From NCBI RefSeq assembly GCF_028622115.1, contig NZ_CP097263.1, forward strand, positions 3,968,001-4,032,000: a DNA stretch of 64,000 bases, given 5' to 3'. Under the pieces are notes generated by a model. That model worked only from the letters and a program-made list of their open reading frames with translations, was not told the DNA's origin and did not search any database. This document shows, in pieces, positions 46,753 through 54,993 of the stretch; the stretch's first letter is position 1, and the number at the start of each line of letters is the position of its first letter. The position numbers and the translations under genes were made by a program. The DNA comes from Kutzneria chonburiensis. Its GTDB lineage: Bacteria > Actinomycetota > Actinomycetes > Mycobacteriales > Pseudonocardiaceae.

Positions 46753-49668
46753 ATGCAGACCCGCGCGCCATTGTTGGTCGGCCGCGACGCCGAGCTGACC
46801 GAGCTCACGCGGGCGCTGTCCGGGACTCGCGCCGGCCGTGGGGGATCGGCGTTCCTGGTCGGCGAGGCGGGGATCGGCAAGTCGCGGCTGGCCGCGATGG
46901 CCACCGGGCGGGCCTTCGACGCCGGCATGCGAGTGCTGCGCGGTCGGGGCTCGACCATCGGCCCGATGGTGCCGTTCCGTCCGTTGACCGAGGCTTTGCT
47001 GTCGCTGTTTCGCGGCGGGGAGCCGTTCGACGACAACGAACTCGGCCCGTATCGTCCCGTTCTGGGCCGATTGATACCTGAGTGGGCCGCGGCTGCGCCG
47101 CCGCAGCCGGTGTCGCTGGTGGTGCTGGCCGAGGCCGTGCTACGGCTGTTGTCGGTGGCCGGTCGCGGGCGTGGATGCCTGCTGGTGCTTGAGGATCTGC
47201 ACGACGCCGACGCCGAGACGCTGGCCGTCGTGGAATACCTGACGGACAATCTGGAATTGCAGCCGGTGATGCTGCTGGCCACCATTCGGGGCGAGCCCTG
47301 CGCGGCTTTGGACCTGGCCCGGGCCAGCGAGCAGCGGCGCACCGGCACGCTGGCCGAACTGCGGCGGCTCGACCGCGTGCAGGTGCGGTCGATGGCCGCG
47401 TCGTGCCTGGAGATCCCGCTGGCCGAGGTGGCCGACGAGGTCGTGCAGCGGCTGTGGGTGGACAGCGCCGGCAATCCGTTCATCGTCGAGGAACTGTTGC
47501 ACGGCATGGTGAGCAACGGTCTGCTCGTGCCCAGCGGCGACGGCTGGCAGGTGGTCGGGCAGCTGCGCACCGAGGTGCCGGCGGCGGTGGTGCGCAGCAT
47601 CGCCAACCGCACGGATCGGCTTGGCCCGCAAGGCCGAATGCTACTGTCGGTGGCTGCCGTGCTGGGTCACCGGTTCCCACTTTCGGTGGTACGCAAGGTC
47701 GCCGACATCGACGATCGTGGACTGCTGTCCCATCTGCACGCCGGCGTGGCCGCGCAGCTCGTCACCCCCGACGAGCCCGCGCCGGACTGGTACGCCTTCC
47801 GACATCCGCTGACCGCGGAGGCGTTGCTCAGCCAGCTCACGCCCATCGACCGGGCCGAGCTGTCCTCCAAGGCCGCCGATGCCGTGCTGGAACTGCATCC
47901 GTCGCTGCCCGGCCACTGGTGCCAGCTGGTCGCTTCGCTGCGGTTGGACGCCGGCGAGGACGCCGCGGCCGGTCGGCTGTTCGCCGAAGCCGGGCGACGG
48001 GCGTTGCGTGACGGGGCCGCCGGGTCCGCGATCACGTTGCTGGACAAGGCCAATCGTCTGCTGACCCGAAAGCTGGACGCCGGCATCCGGGCCGACATCC
48101 TGGAGTCGCTGCTGCCGGCGCTGGCCGAAGCCGGGCATTTCGACCGGGCCTTCCAGCTCGCCGGCAAGCTCGCCGATCTCGACGGCGACGGCCTGGACAC
48201 CCGGCGGCGGGCCGCTCTGCACACCCGGCTGGCCAAGGTCGCGTATCTGGCCGGGCGTCCGCTGGACGGCGTGGAACAGGTCACGGCCGCCCGGACCCTG
48301 CTCGGTGCTGACGCCGCCGACGAGGACACCGCGCCGGTCGATGTCGTTGCGGCGTATCTGGAACTGGACACGCCTCGCCCGGATCGGCTGGCCCGGGCCG
48401 AGGCTTTGGCCCGTCGGGCGGTGGCCGCCGCCGAGCGTTCGTCGCAGCCGGTGGTGGCCTGTGAGGCGTGGGAACTGCTCGGGATCATCGCCCGTGAACA
48501 CGACATCACGCGGGCCATGGAGTGCCTGGAGAAGGCCAAGCAGCTCGGCGAGCAGCACCAGCTGCCGATGCAGCGCGCGTACGCCATGATGCGGCTGGCC
48601 GGTATCGACTGGCTGTCCACTGCGGACACTGCCACCCTGGAACGGGCCCGGCAGGAAGCGCTGCGGATCGGCGCGATCACCATGGCCTACAACGCCGACG
48701 CCATCATCGCGCTGCACACCGTGCTCGGCGGGGACTACGACCTCGCGTCCGAGCGGATCATCGCCTGCGGCGAGTCGGCCCGTCGGCTCCAACACGGCTC
48801 GATCGTCCGATACGTGTTGATGACCAAGGCGACCTTGGCCGCACATCAGGGGCGGCGCAAGGAGATGGAGGACGCCCTGGCCGAATTCCGGCAGTGGGGC
48901 GGGGAGAAGTCGCAGGAACTGCCGCTTTCCTTCGGTCTGGCCCGGGTTTTCTGTGCCCTGTTGGAGGAGAACCGCGAGCTGGCCGATCGTGAGCTCGCGG
49001 AGGCACTGTCGCTGGAAGCCGAGAATCCCACGACGTTCCATCTGGCCGGGCGGCACGGGTTGGACCTGTTGTTGGGTGTGCTGGAGGGCCGTTTCGCGTG
49101 GGCCGAACATGAGTCCGTGATGTCCACGCCGGCCGGCGGGATGCGCTGGAACCGGCACTTCACCGAGCTCGCCGGGGCCGTGCTCTACGGGCGTGAAGGC
49201 AAGGTGGAGCAGGCCGAGTGCGCCATGGCGTCGGCGCAGCAGGTTGGCGGGGCCTTCCCGATGGCCCGCAACCTCGGTTTGCGCCTGGTCGCCGAGCCCG
49301 CTCACGTGGACGGGTGGGGTGATCCGGTCACGTGGCTCCGCAATGCCGAGGAATACTTCCACCGCAACAACGTCACCGGCACCGCGTCGGCGTGCCGGGC
49401 CCTGCTGCGGCAGGTCGGCGTGTCCGTGCAGCAGCGTCGGGTCGGCGCCGACCAGGTGCCCAGCGCCCTGCGGTCCGTCGGCGTCACCGTGCGGGAGTAC
49501 GACGTCTTCCGGCTGCTGGTGGAACGCCTGGGCAACAAGGCCATCGCCAACCGGCTGCACATCTCCCCCCGTACCGTGGAGAAGCACGTCGCCAGCCTCA
49601 TCGCCAAGACCCAGCAGCCCGACCGCGAGGCGTTGAGCACCTACGCGAGCGCGATTTTGGCTCCCTGA
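46753..49668 (+). CDS. LAL-type LuxR regulator (AAA ATPase plus TPR plus HTH)
   Basis: 971 aa. An N-terminal STAND/AAA ATPase with Walker A 'VGEAGIGKSRLAAMA' (residues about 36-46) and Walker B 'CLLVLEDLHDADAETLAV', a long helical TPR-like middle, and a C-terminal GerE HTH ('VTVREYDVFRLLVERLGN', 'IANRLHISPRTVEKHVASLI'). The HTH lacks one Glu of the common 'LTxREREV' wording. LALs are ATP-dependent activators, often of secondary metabolite clusters. It lies directly downstream of the lanM-peptide pair, which makes it the probable activator of that locus, although a terminator lies between. ATG at 46753 with AGGG upstream. Confidence 0.9.
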   Translation: MQTRAPLLVGRDAELTELTRALSGTRAGRGGSAFLVGEAGIGKSRLAAMATGRAFDAGMRVLRGRGSTIGPMVPFRPLTEALLSLFRGGEPFDDNELGPYRPVLGRLIPEWAAAAPPQPVSLVVLAEAVLRLLSVAGRGRGCLLVLEDLHDADAETLAVVEYLTDNLELQPVMLLATIRGEPCAALDLARASEQRRTGTLAELRRLDRVQVRSMAASCLEIPLAEVADEVVQRLWVDSAGNPFIVEELLHGMVSNGLLVPSGDGWQVVGQLRTEVPAAVVRSIANRTDRLGPQGRMLLSVAAVLGHRFPLSVVRKVADIDDRGLLSHLHAGVAAQLVTPDEPAPDWYAFRHPLTAEALLSQLTPIDRAELSSKAADAVLELHPSLPGHWCQLVASLRLDAGEDAAAGRLFAEAGRRALRDGAAGSAITLLDKANRLLTRKLDAGIRADILESLLPALAEAGHFDRAFQLAGKLADLDGDGLDTRRRAALHTRLAKVAYLAGRPLDGVEQVTAARTLLGADAADEDTAPVDVVAAYLELDTPRPDRLARAEALARRAVAAAERSSQPVVACEAWELLGIIAREHDITRAMECLEKAKQLGEQHQLPMQRAYAMMRLAGIDWLSTADTATLERARQEALRIGAITMAYNADAIIALHTVLGGDYDLASERIIACGESARRLQHGSIVRYVLMTKATLAAHQGRRKEMEDALAEFRQWGGEKSQELPLSFGLARVFCALLEENRELADRELAEALSLEAENPTTFHLAGRHGLDLLLGVLEGRFAWAEHESVMSTPAGGMRWNRHFTELAGAVLYGREGKVEQAECAMASAQQVGGAFPMARNLGLRLVAEPAHVDGWGDPVTWLRNAEEYFHRNNVTGTASACRALLRQVGVSVQQRRVGADQVPSALRSVGVTVREYDVFRLLVERLGNKAIANRLHISPRTVEKHVASLIAKTQQPDREALSTYASAILAP

Positions 49669-49676
49669 CGGCAAAA

Positions 49677-49705
49677 ACGGCCCGCCTCCGACGGAGGCGG
49701 GCCGT
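49677..49705. terminator. Bidirectional terminator between LAL and glucosaminidase genes
   Basis: 13-bp perfect arms 49677-49689 and 49693-49705, loop GAC. It is preceded by five A on the plus strand, so the minus-strand transcript ends in a U-run. Lies 8 bp after one stop and 13 bp before the other. Confidence 0.85.
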
Positions 49706-49718
49706 GTTGCCTGTGGGG

Positions 49719-51008
49719 TTACTGGAAGTGGCCGACCACCGGCAGGTCGCCGGTCTGGCCGAAGGCAACCTTGGTCAGCAGGCTGCCGTCGGACTTGCGG
49801 ATGTAGTAGTTGCTGTCGGACGGCCGGTACACCGCCAGGTTGTCGTAGCTGCTGTTCTCGAAGTGGCCGGTGACGGGGATGTCGCCGCTCTGACCGAAGA
49901 CGACCTGGGTGAGCACGGTGCCGTCGGACTTGCGGATGTAGAACGTGCTGGTGGACGGCCGGTACACGGCCAGATTGTCGTAGCTGCTGTCCTCGAAGTG
50001 ACCGATGACGGGGATGTCGCCGCTCTGACCGAACGCGACCTGCGTGAGCACGGAGCCGTCGGACTTGCGGATGTAGAAGGTGCTGTTCGACGGCCGGTAC
50101 ACCGCCAGGTTGTCATAGTTGCTGTCCTCGAAGTGACCGACCACCGGCACGTCACCGGTCTGCCCGAAGAACACCTGGGTGAGCAGGCTGCCGTCGGCCG
50201 CCCGGATGTAGAAGCTGGCGTTGGACGGCCGGAACACGGCCAGGTTGTCGTAGGCGCTGTCCTGGAAGTGGCCGGCCAGCGGCACGTCGCCCTGCTCGCC
50301 GAAGGGGGTCTGGCCGAGCAGTGTGCCGTCGGCCTTGCGCACGTAGAAGTTGTTGTCGGACGGGCGGTACACGGCGAGGCTGGCGTACGAGGCGGTGGTG
50401 GTGTTGAAGCGGTACAGGTTGTTGGCCTGCATGATGCTGATGACCTTGCTCGCATAGCTCGGGTCGGTCGCGTAGCCGGCGGCCGCCACCTCGCGGACGA
50501 ACTGGTCCGGGTTGCTGGTGTAGTGGAAGGCGTTGCCGTAGCGGCTGTTCGACCGGAGGAACAGGCCGTGGTCGCGGAACGAGTCGGCCATCGAGGCGTA
50601 GGTGCGGAACGAGGCCATCACGGTGTGGCAGCCCGGGTCGCACTCGGTGGTCGGCAGGTTGGCGCAGCCGTTGGCGATCGGACCGTGGTCACCGCCGGCG
50701 CACTTGATGCCGAAGTAGTTGTTGTTCGGGGCGGCGTTGCCCCAGTTCGACTCCAGGACGGCCTGGGCGACGGTGACCGAGGCCGGCACGCCGTAGTCGG
50801 CCTGCGAGGGCTGGGCCGCCGGGCCGGCCGCGTTGATGAAGTCGGCATTGCTCTGCGTCGAGTTCGGGCTGAACGCGCCGGCCTTCACCGCGTCGGCCAC
50901 GGAGCTCGTCGCACCGAACGCGTCGATCTGGGTCACGCCGGTCAGCACCACGCCCAGGGCGACCATGGCCGCCACGCCGATGCGCCGGGCCCGCGAAACG
51001 GTGTTCAT
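49719..51008 (-). CDS. Secreted glucosaminidase with five C-terminal 45-residue repeats
   Basis: 429 aa. Signal peptide 'RIGVAAMVALGVVLTGVTQI'. The catalytic domain (about residues 45-200) is a FlgJ/LytG-type N-acetylglucosaminidase (PF01832): 'ASVTVAQAVLESNWGNAAPNNNYFGIKC' with the catalytic Glu of 'LESNWG', then 'FRTYASMADSFRDHGLFL' and 'VREVAAAGYATDPSYASKVISIM'. Residues 208-429 are five repeats of 45 aa built on 'LAVYRPSNSTFYIRKSDG' and 'FGQSGDIPVIGHF', resembling VCBS/FG-GAP-like beta-propeller or choline-binding-like arrays; these may bind the cell wall. A GTG at 51026 overlaps the upstream stop (GTGA) and is the alternative start. AAGGA precedes 51008. Confidence 0.85.
   Translation of the reverse strand: MNTVSRARRIGVAAMVALGVVLTGVTQIDAFGATSSVADAVKAGAFSPNSTQSNADFINAAGPAAQPSQADYGVPASVTVAQAVLESNWGNAAPNNNYFGIKCAGGDHGPIANGCANLPTTECDPGCHTVMASFRTYASMADSFRDHGLFLRSNSRYGNAFHYTSNPDQFVREVAAAGYATDPSYASKVISIMQANNLYRFNTTTASYASLAVYRPSDNNFYVRKADGTLLGQTPFGEQGDVPLAGHFQDSAYDNLAVFRPSNASFYIRAADGSLLTQVFFGQTGDVPVVGHFEDSNYDNLAVYRPSNSTFYIRKSDGSVLTQVAFGQSGDIPVIGHFEDSSYDNLAVYRPSTSTFYIRKSDGTVLTQVVFGQSGDIPVTGHFENSSYDNLAVYRPSDSNYYIRKSDGSLLTKVAFGQTGDLPVVGHFQ
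49722..50387 (-). repeat. Five 135-bp coding repeats (array 1)
   Basis: 222 codons: four full 45-codon units plus a last unit of 42. Each begins 'YDNLAVYRPS'. The first unit is the most diverged ('YASLAVYRPSDNNFYVRKAD'). The last ends the protein. Confidence 0.9.
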
Positions 51009-51022
51009 CTCTGCTGTCCTTT

Positions 51023-52269
51023 TCACTGGAAGTAGCCGACAACGGGCAGGTCGCCCGGCTCACCGAAGACGACCTGGGTGAGCAGGGTGCCGTCGGACTT
51101 GCGGATGTAGTAGGTGTCGTTCGACGGGCGGTAGACCGCCAGGTTGTCGAACGCGTTGTCCTCGAAATGGCCGGCGACCGGGATGTCGCCGCTCTGGCCG
51201 AACGCGACCTGGGTCAGCGTCGTGCCGTCCGACTTGCGAATGTAGAACGTGTTGTTCGACGGGCGGTACACCGCGAGGTTGTCGTATGCATTGTTCTCGA
51301 AATGCCCGGCCAGCGGAATGTCACCGGTTTGTCCGAACGGGATCCGGCTGAGTACGGTGCCATCCGACTTGCGAATGTAGAACGCCGCCTCCGACGGGCG
51401 ATACACGGCCAGGTTGTCATAGGCGCTGTCCTCGAAATGACCGACCAGCGGGAGGTCGCCGGCCTGCCCGAAGAACACCTGGGTGAACAGGGTGCCGTCC
51501 GACTTGCGAATATAGAAGCTGGCTTCCGACGGGCGGTAGACCGCCAGGTTGTCGTAGCTGCTGTCCTCGAAGTGACCGGCGAGGGGTTGATCGTTCGTCT
51601 GCCCGAAAGCGGTCTGCGTGAGCAGCGTGCCGTCGGCCTTGCGGACATAGAAATTGCTGTTGGACGGCCGGTACACGGCAAGGCTGGCGTACGAGCTCGT
51701 GTTGGCGACGCCGACCGGGGCGACGTATCCGACCAGGTTGTATCCCTCGGCCGAGCTGTATGAGCCGACCGTACTGTTGATCGTCGCCGGCACCACCCGC
51801 GACACCGACGGATTGTCGCCGAAGTTGCCGTTCTCGACGGCGATGGTTCCGTTCGAGTTCACCTGGGTGACGATCGCGACGTGCTGGATGTTGCCGGTGG
51901 AGTTGGTCGGGCTGAACACGGCCGCGTCACCGACCCGAGGAGCGTTGGCGATCGTGCCGTGTCGCGTGCCGTAGCTGTAGAAGCTGGCCGCCATGGCATT
52001 GAGATCGCCGGTGAACTGGACCCCGAATTAGCCCACACCCAGCGCGCGAAGTCCGCGCACCAGTTCTCTGGCGAACCGCCGGCTCCGGTGCAGCTGGAAT
52101 AGTAGGAACCGCCGCCGAGGCTGTTCGTCGAACAGGCCGTCTTGCCCTCGTTCGCCCGGGCCAGTGCGGCGATGTCGGACGTGGTGCCGGCGGAGGCCGG
52201 TGCCGCGACAACCGCCGTGGCCAGCGTGGCGCCCAACACGGTCAGCGCGGCCGATGTGGTCTTTCTCAT
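51023..52269 (-). pseudogene. Secreted CHAP amidase/peptidase with five 45-residue repeats, frame broken at 52021-52024
   Basis: Signal peptide 'KTTSAALTVLGATLATAVVA' from ATG 52269 (GAGGGGG upstream), then a CHAP domain: catalytic Cys in 'NWCADFARWVWANSG', His in 'GNIQHVAIVTQVN'. The frame shifts just after 'WANSG'. Adding one base to the four-C run 52021-52024 gives 'VQFTGDLNAMAASFYSYG' and restores a complete CHAP domain, so the gene is probably intact in reality (about 415 aa). CHAP enzymes cut peptidoglycan cross-links or amide bonds. Five C-terminal repeats match those of the downstream glucosaminidase, so the pair likely targets the same wall ligand and acts in concert. Confidence 0.8.
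51026..51691 (-). repeat. Five 135-bp coding repeats (array 2)
   Basis: 222 codons, exactly the same size as array 1, with the same diverged first unit ('YASLAVYRPSNSNFYVRKAD') and short last unit ending 'DLPVVGYFQ'. This points to duplication of the whole array rather than independent growth. Confidence 0.9.
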
Positions 52270-52394
52270 TTCTCGTTCCCCCTCGTCTCGGTGACAGGAA
52301 AAGAGTGACACCGGGGGCTTGAGAAAACCTCGCCGCGGATTTTGAGGCGCTTTTCAGGTTTTGAGGTTTTTTTGAGACACTGTGCGCACGAAAA

Positions 52395-52432
52395 AAGGGG
52401 CGGGGTCACCGTAACCGGTGATCCCGCCCCTT
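52395..52432 (-). terminator. Rho-independent terminator of the SARP gene
   Basis: 17-bp stem (52395-52411 with 52416-52432, one G-T pair), then six T on the minus strand (AAAAAA at 52391-52396). It lies 25 bp after the SARP stop. A 14-bp direct repeat GTGCTGGCGAATCA spans 52433-52460 between stop and stem. Confidence 0.85.
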
Positions 52433-52457
52433 GTGCTGGCGAATCAGTGCTGGCGAA

Positions 52458-53999
52458 TCAGGCGCTGACGGCGTGCTCGTCGCGCTGCCCGGCCAGGAAG
52501 GCCCGGACGAGATGGCTGATGTGCCCACCCGGCTCGGCCGCATCGACCAGGTGCGCGCCGACCAGCCGGTCCAGGAGGTCCTCGGCCTCGAACCGCCGCA
52601 GCCCGAGCAGGGCGGCGATCTTGACCGGGGTGAGCGCCGTCTCGCCGATCGCGGCGAGCCGGGCCAGCGCTGGTCGATCCGGGGGCGCCAGCTGGTCGTA
52701 GGCCCAGTGCAGGCCCTCTGTCACCGCGAGATCGCCGGCGACCAGCTCGGTCAGCACGGACTCGGGGGCACGCAGCCGGTCGGCCAGGCTGGCCAGCCGC
52801 AGCAACGGCCGCGTGACCAGCCGCGCGCCGGCGATCCGCACGGCCAGCGGCACTCCGCCGCACAGCCGGACGATCTCGTGCGCGCTGTCGGCTTCGGCCC
52901 GCACCCGATCCGAACCGGCGATTTCGGCCAGCAACTCGATGCCGAGGTTCAGGCCGAAGGGGTTGAGCGGCAGTCTTTTCGCGTCGTGCAACCCGGTCAG
53001 CGAACGCCGGCTGGTCACCAGCACCGCGCTACCCGGTCCACCCGGCAGCAGCGGCCGGACCTGGTGCTCGCTCACCGCGTCGTCCAGCACCACCAACGCC
53101 GGCCGGTCCGCCAGCACACTGCGGTACAGCCTCGCGCGTTCGTCCACTTCGGACGGTACGGACAGGCCGAGCGCCCGAAGGAAAGCGGCGAGCACGTCCG
53201 CCGGATCGGCGTTGCCGAGGCGGGCAAACAGCTGCCCTCCAGGGAATTGTGAGGATGCGCGGTGCGCCGCCCGCACCGCGAGACAGGACTTGCCGACGCC
53301 GGGCCGCCCGGTGATCAGACCAAGCGGCATGCCCTCGTCGGATCGGCCCAGCAAGGCCGAAAGCTGCGTGAGCTGGTCGGCGCGACCGGTGAAATCCGCG
53401 ACGTCCGCCGGCAGCTGCCGGGGCCGGGGCAGCTGGCCGAGTGAAACGTCGCGCCGACCATACCGGTGCGGCGCCGACACCACCGGCTCCGCGTCGCCCG
53501 CGGCCAACTCGGCGTCGACCCGGTCCGCCATGACCACGAGCCGCTGATCGGCGAATTCCTGCCGCCGAGCCGCCACCCAACTGCCGGGCAGGCCGGCCAG
53601 CGCGTCACCACGCCACAACGTGAGCGCGGCGGTGAACTTTGCCGCGGCTGCACGGTAATCGCCTGCCGCGGCGAGGCGTCGACCGTGCTCGGCCAGGTCG
53701 TCGAACGCGTGCAGGTCGACCTCGGCGCGGTCGAGCTCCAGCCGATACCCGGCCCCGCTGCGCGTGATCGACTCCGGCCGCCGTAATGCCCGTCGCAGCG
53801 AGGAAACGTAGGTGTACAGGCTCTCCCGGAACTTCGCCGGCGGATTGCCGGCCCACACCACGTCGGCCAGCTCGTCCACCGGCACGTGCTCGCCGAGGCG
53901 CACGGCCAGCATCGCGGCGACGGCAAAAGCCTTGCGCCCCACCGGTCTACAGCCATCATCGGCGGCAACGTCCACCGCCCCGAGCACACGGATCCGCAT
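52458..53999 (-). CDS. SARP/AfsR-family regulator (OmpR-type HTH, BTAD, NB-ARC)
   Basis: 513 aa. The N-terminal winged helix 'IRVLGAVDVAADDGCRPVGRKAFAVAAMLAV', 'GNPPAKFRESLYTYVSSLRRALRR', is followed by a BTAD ('RAEVDLHAFDDLAEHGRRLAAAGDYRAAAAKF') and an NB-ARC ATPase with P-loop 'GRPGVGKSCLAVRAAH' and Walker B 'ALVVLDDAV'. It ends after the winged-helix part of the ATPase and lacks the TPR array of full AfsR, so it is a medium-size SARP. SARPs activate secondary metabolite clusters by binding direct repeats. The target may lie outside this window. ATG at 53999 with GGGGAC upstream. Confidence 0.9.
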   Translation of the reverse strand: MRIRVLGAVDVAADDGCRPVGRKAFAVAAMLAVRLGEHVPVDELADVVWAGNPPAKFRESLYTYVSSLRRALRRPESITRSGAGYRLELDRAEVDLHAFDDLAEHGRRLAAAGDYRAAAAKFTAALTLWRGDALAGLPGSWVAARRQEFADQRLVVMADRVDAELAAGDAEPVVSAPHRYGRRDVSLGQLPRPRQLPADVADFTGRADQLTQLSALLGRSDEGMPLGLITGRPGVGKSCLAVRAAHRASSQFPGGQLFARLGNADPADVLAAFLRALGLSVPSEVDERARLYRSVLADRPALVVLDDAVSEHQVRPLLPGGPGSAVLVTSRRSLTGLHDAKRLPLNPFGLNLGIELLAEIAGSDRVRAEADSAHEIVRLCGGVPLAVRIAGARLVTRPLLRLASLADRLRAPESVLTELVAGDLAVTEGLHWAYDQLAPPDRPALARLAAIGETALTPVKIAALLGLRRFEAEDLLDRLVGAHLVDAAEPGGHISHLVRAFLAGQRDEHAVSA

Positions 54000-54024
54000 G
54001 TGAGTCCCCCAGAAGACGAGACGG

Positions 54025-54897
54025 TCAGCGAGTGCTGCCGCGCCGGCCCCGCACCGCCTCCGCGGTGACCGCCATGGACCGGGTGGTGCGATCGAGCGTC
54101 GTGCGGGCCACTGTGATGTAGATCAGGTCGACCACGGCCAGCTGGGCGTACCGGGCCAGCGCCACCTCGTGCTGGAAACCGAGCTGGGACACGCCGGTGA
54201 CCAGGGCGATGTCGGCAAGCTCGGCCAGCGGCGAACTGGGATCGTTGGTGACGGCGACGGTCGTCACGGCCCGTGTGCGCGCCTCGGTCGCCAGCGCGAT
54301 GGTCTCCTCGGTGCGGCCACTGTGCGAGAACAGCACGAGCACGTCGCCGGGCGAGGTCAGGGCGATGCCGGTGAGCGCGACGTGCGGATCGGACCAGGCC
54401 CAGACCGGCACGCCGATGCGGTACAGGCGTTGCTGCAACTCGGAAGCCACGGTCGAGCTGCCGCCGACACCGGACATGATCACCCGGCCGGCCGAGCCGA
54501 TGAGCTTCGCCGCCCGTTCCACGTCCGTGAGATCGAGGTGCGCGACCGCCTCGGCGACGATCCGGCCCACGCTGTGCGCCACCACCTCGGCGACGCGGTC
54601 GATGTCGTCCTCGGCGTCGATCCCGACCTCGCCGTCCCAGGTGCCACGGCGCGGCGCCGGGCTGTCCGAGGCGAGCGCGATCCGCAGCGCGGCGTACCCG
54701 CTCAGGCCCAGCGACCGGCACAGCCGGGTGATGCTGCCGGTGGAGACGCCGCACCGTTCGGACAGATCGAGAATCGTCGTCCTGGCCACCCCCGCCGGGT
54801 CGGCCAGGATGAGCTCGGCCAGCGCCCGCTGCGCCGCCGGCATGCCCGGCAGCATCGCCCTGATCTGGTCGACCGTCGATCCGCTTCGCTGCGACAC
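54025..54897 (-). CDS. RpiR/MurR-family regulator (HTH plus SIS)
   Basis: 290 aa. HTH_6: 'AQRALAELILADPAGVARTTILDLSERCGVSTGSITRLCRSLGLSGYA'. The SIS sugar-phosphate domain follows: 'AGRVIMSGVGGSSTVASELQQRLYRIG', 'DVLVLFSHSGRTEETIALATEAR'. Family members sense phosphosugars and control their catabolism. GTG start at 54897 after GGGGGAG. It diverges from the crotonase at 54994, and an AT-rich palindrome lies between them, so autoregulation and control of the crotonase are likely. Confidence 0.9.
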   Translation of the reverse strand: MSQRSGSTVDQIRAMLPGMPAAQRALAELILADPAGVARTTILDLSERCGVSTGSITRLCRSLGLSGYAALRIALASDSPAPRRGTWDGEVGIDAEDDIDRVAEVVAHSVGRIVAEAVAHLDLTDVERAAKLIGSAGRVIMSGVGGSSTVASELQQRLYRIGVPVWAWSDPHVALTGIALTSPGDVLVLFSHSGRTEETIALATEARTRAVTTVAVTNDPSSPLAELADIALVTGVSQLGFQHEVALARYAQLAVVDLIYITVARTTLDRTTRSMAVTAEAVRGRRGSTR

Positions 54898-54954
54898 CGC
54901 TCCCCCTTCCGTCCGGACTGAAATTATTCTCCGTTCGCCGGCCTGTCAAGCGGC

Positions 54955-54977
54955 GGATGAATATAAATTCTTCATCC
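54955..54977. promoter_or_regulatory. Candidate RpiR operator
   Basis: GGATGAA and TTCATCC arms (54955-54961, 54971-54977) around TATAAATTC, in an unusually AT-rich patch. A related GAAATTATTC lies at 54920-54929. RpiR-type sites are often GAA-rich palindromes. It ends 16 bp before the crotonase start. Confidence 0.5.
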
Positions 54978-54993
54978 CTCTAGCCTGAGGATC

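Noticed and set aside
47641-49674. 677-codon open frame antisense to the LAL regulator
   Set aside because: Shadow of the LAL gene. No recognisable motif, and its start has no ribosome site.
49722-51691. 135-bp repeats considered as non-coding tandem repeats
   Set aside because: They keep reading frame and code for conserved 45-residue units in two secreted enzymes.
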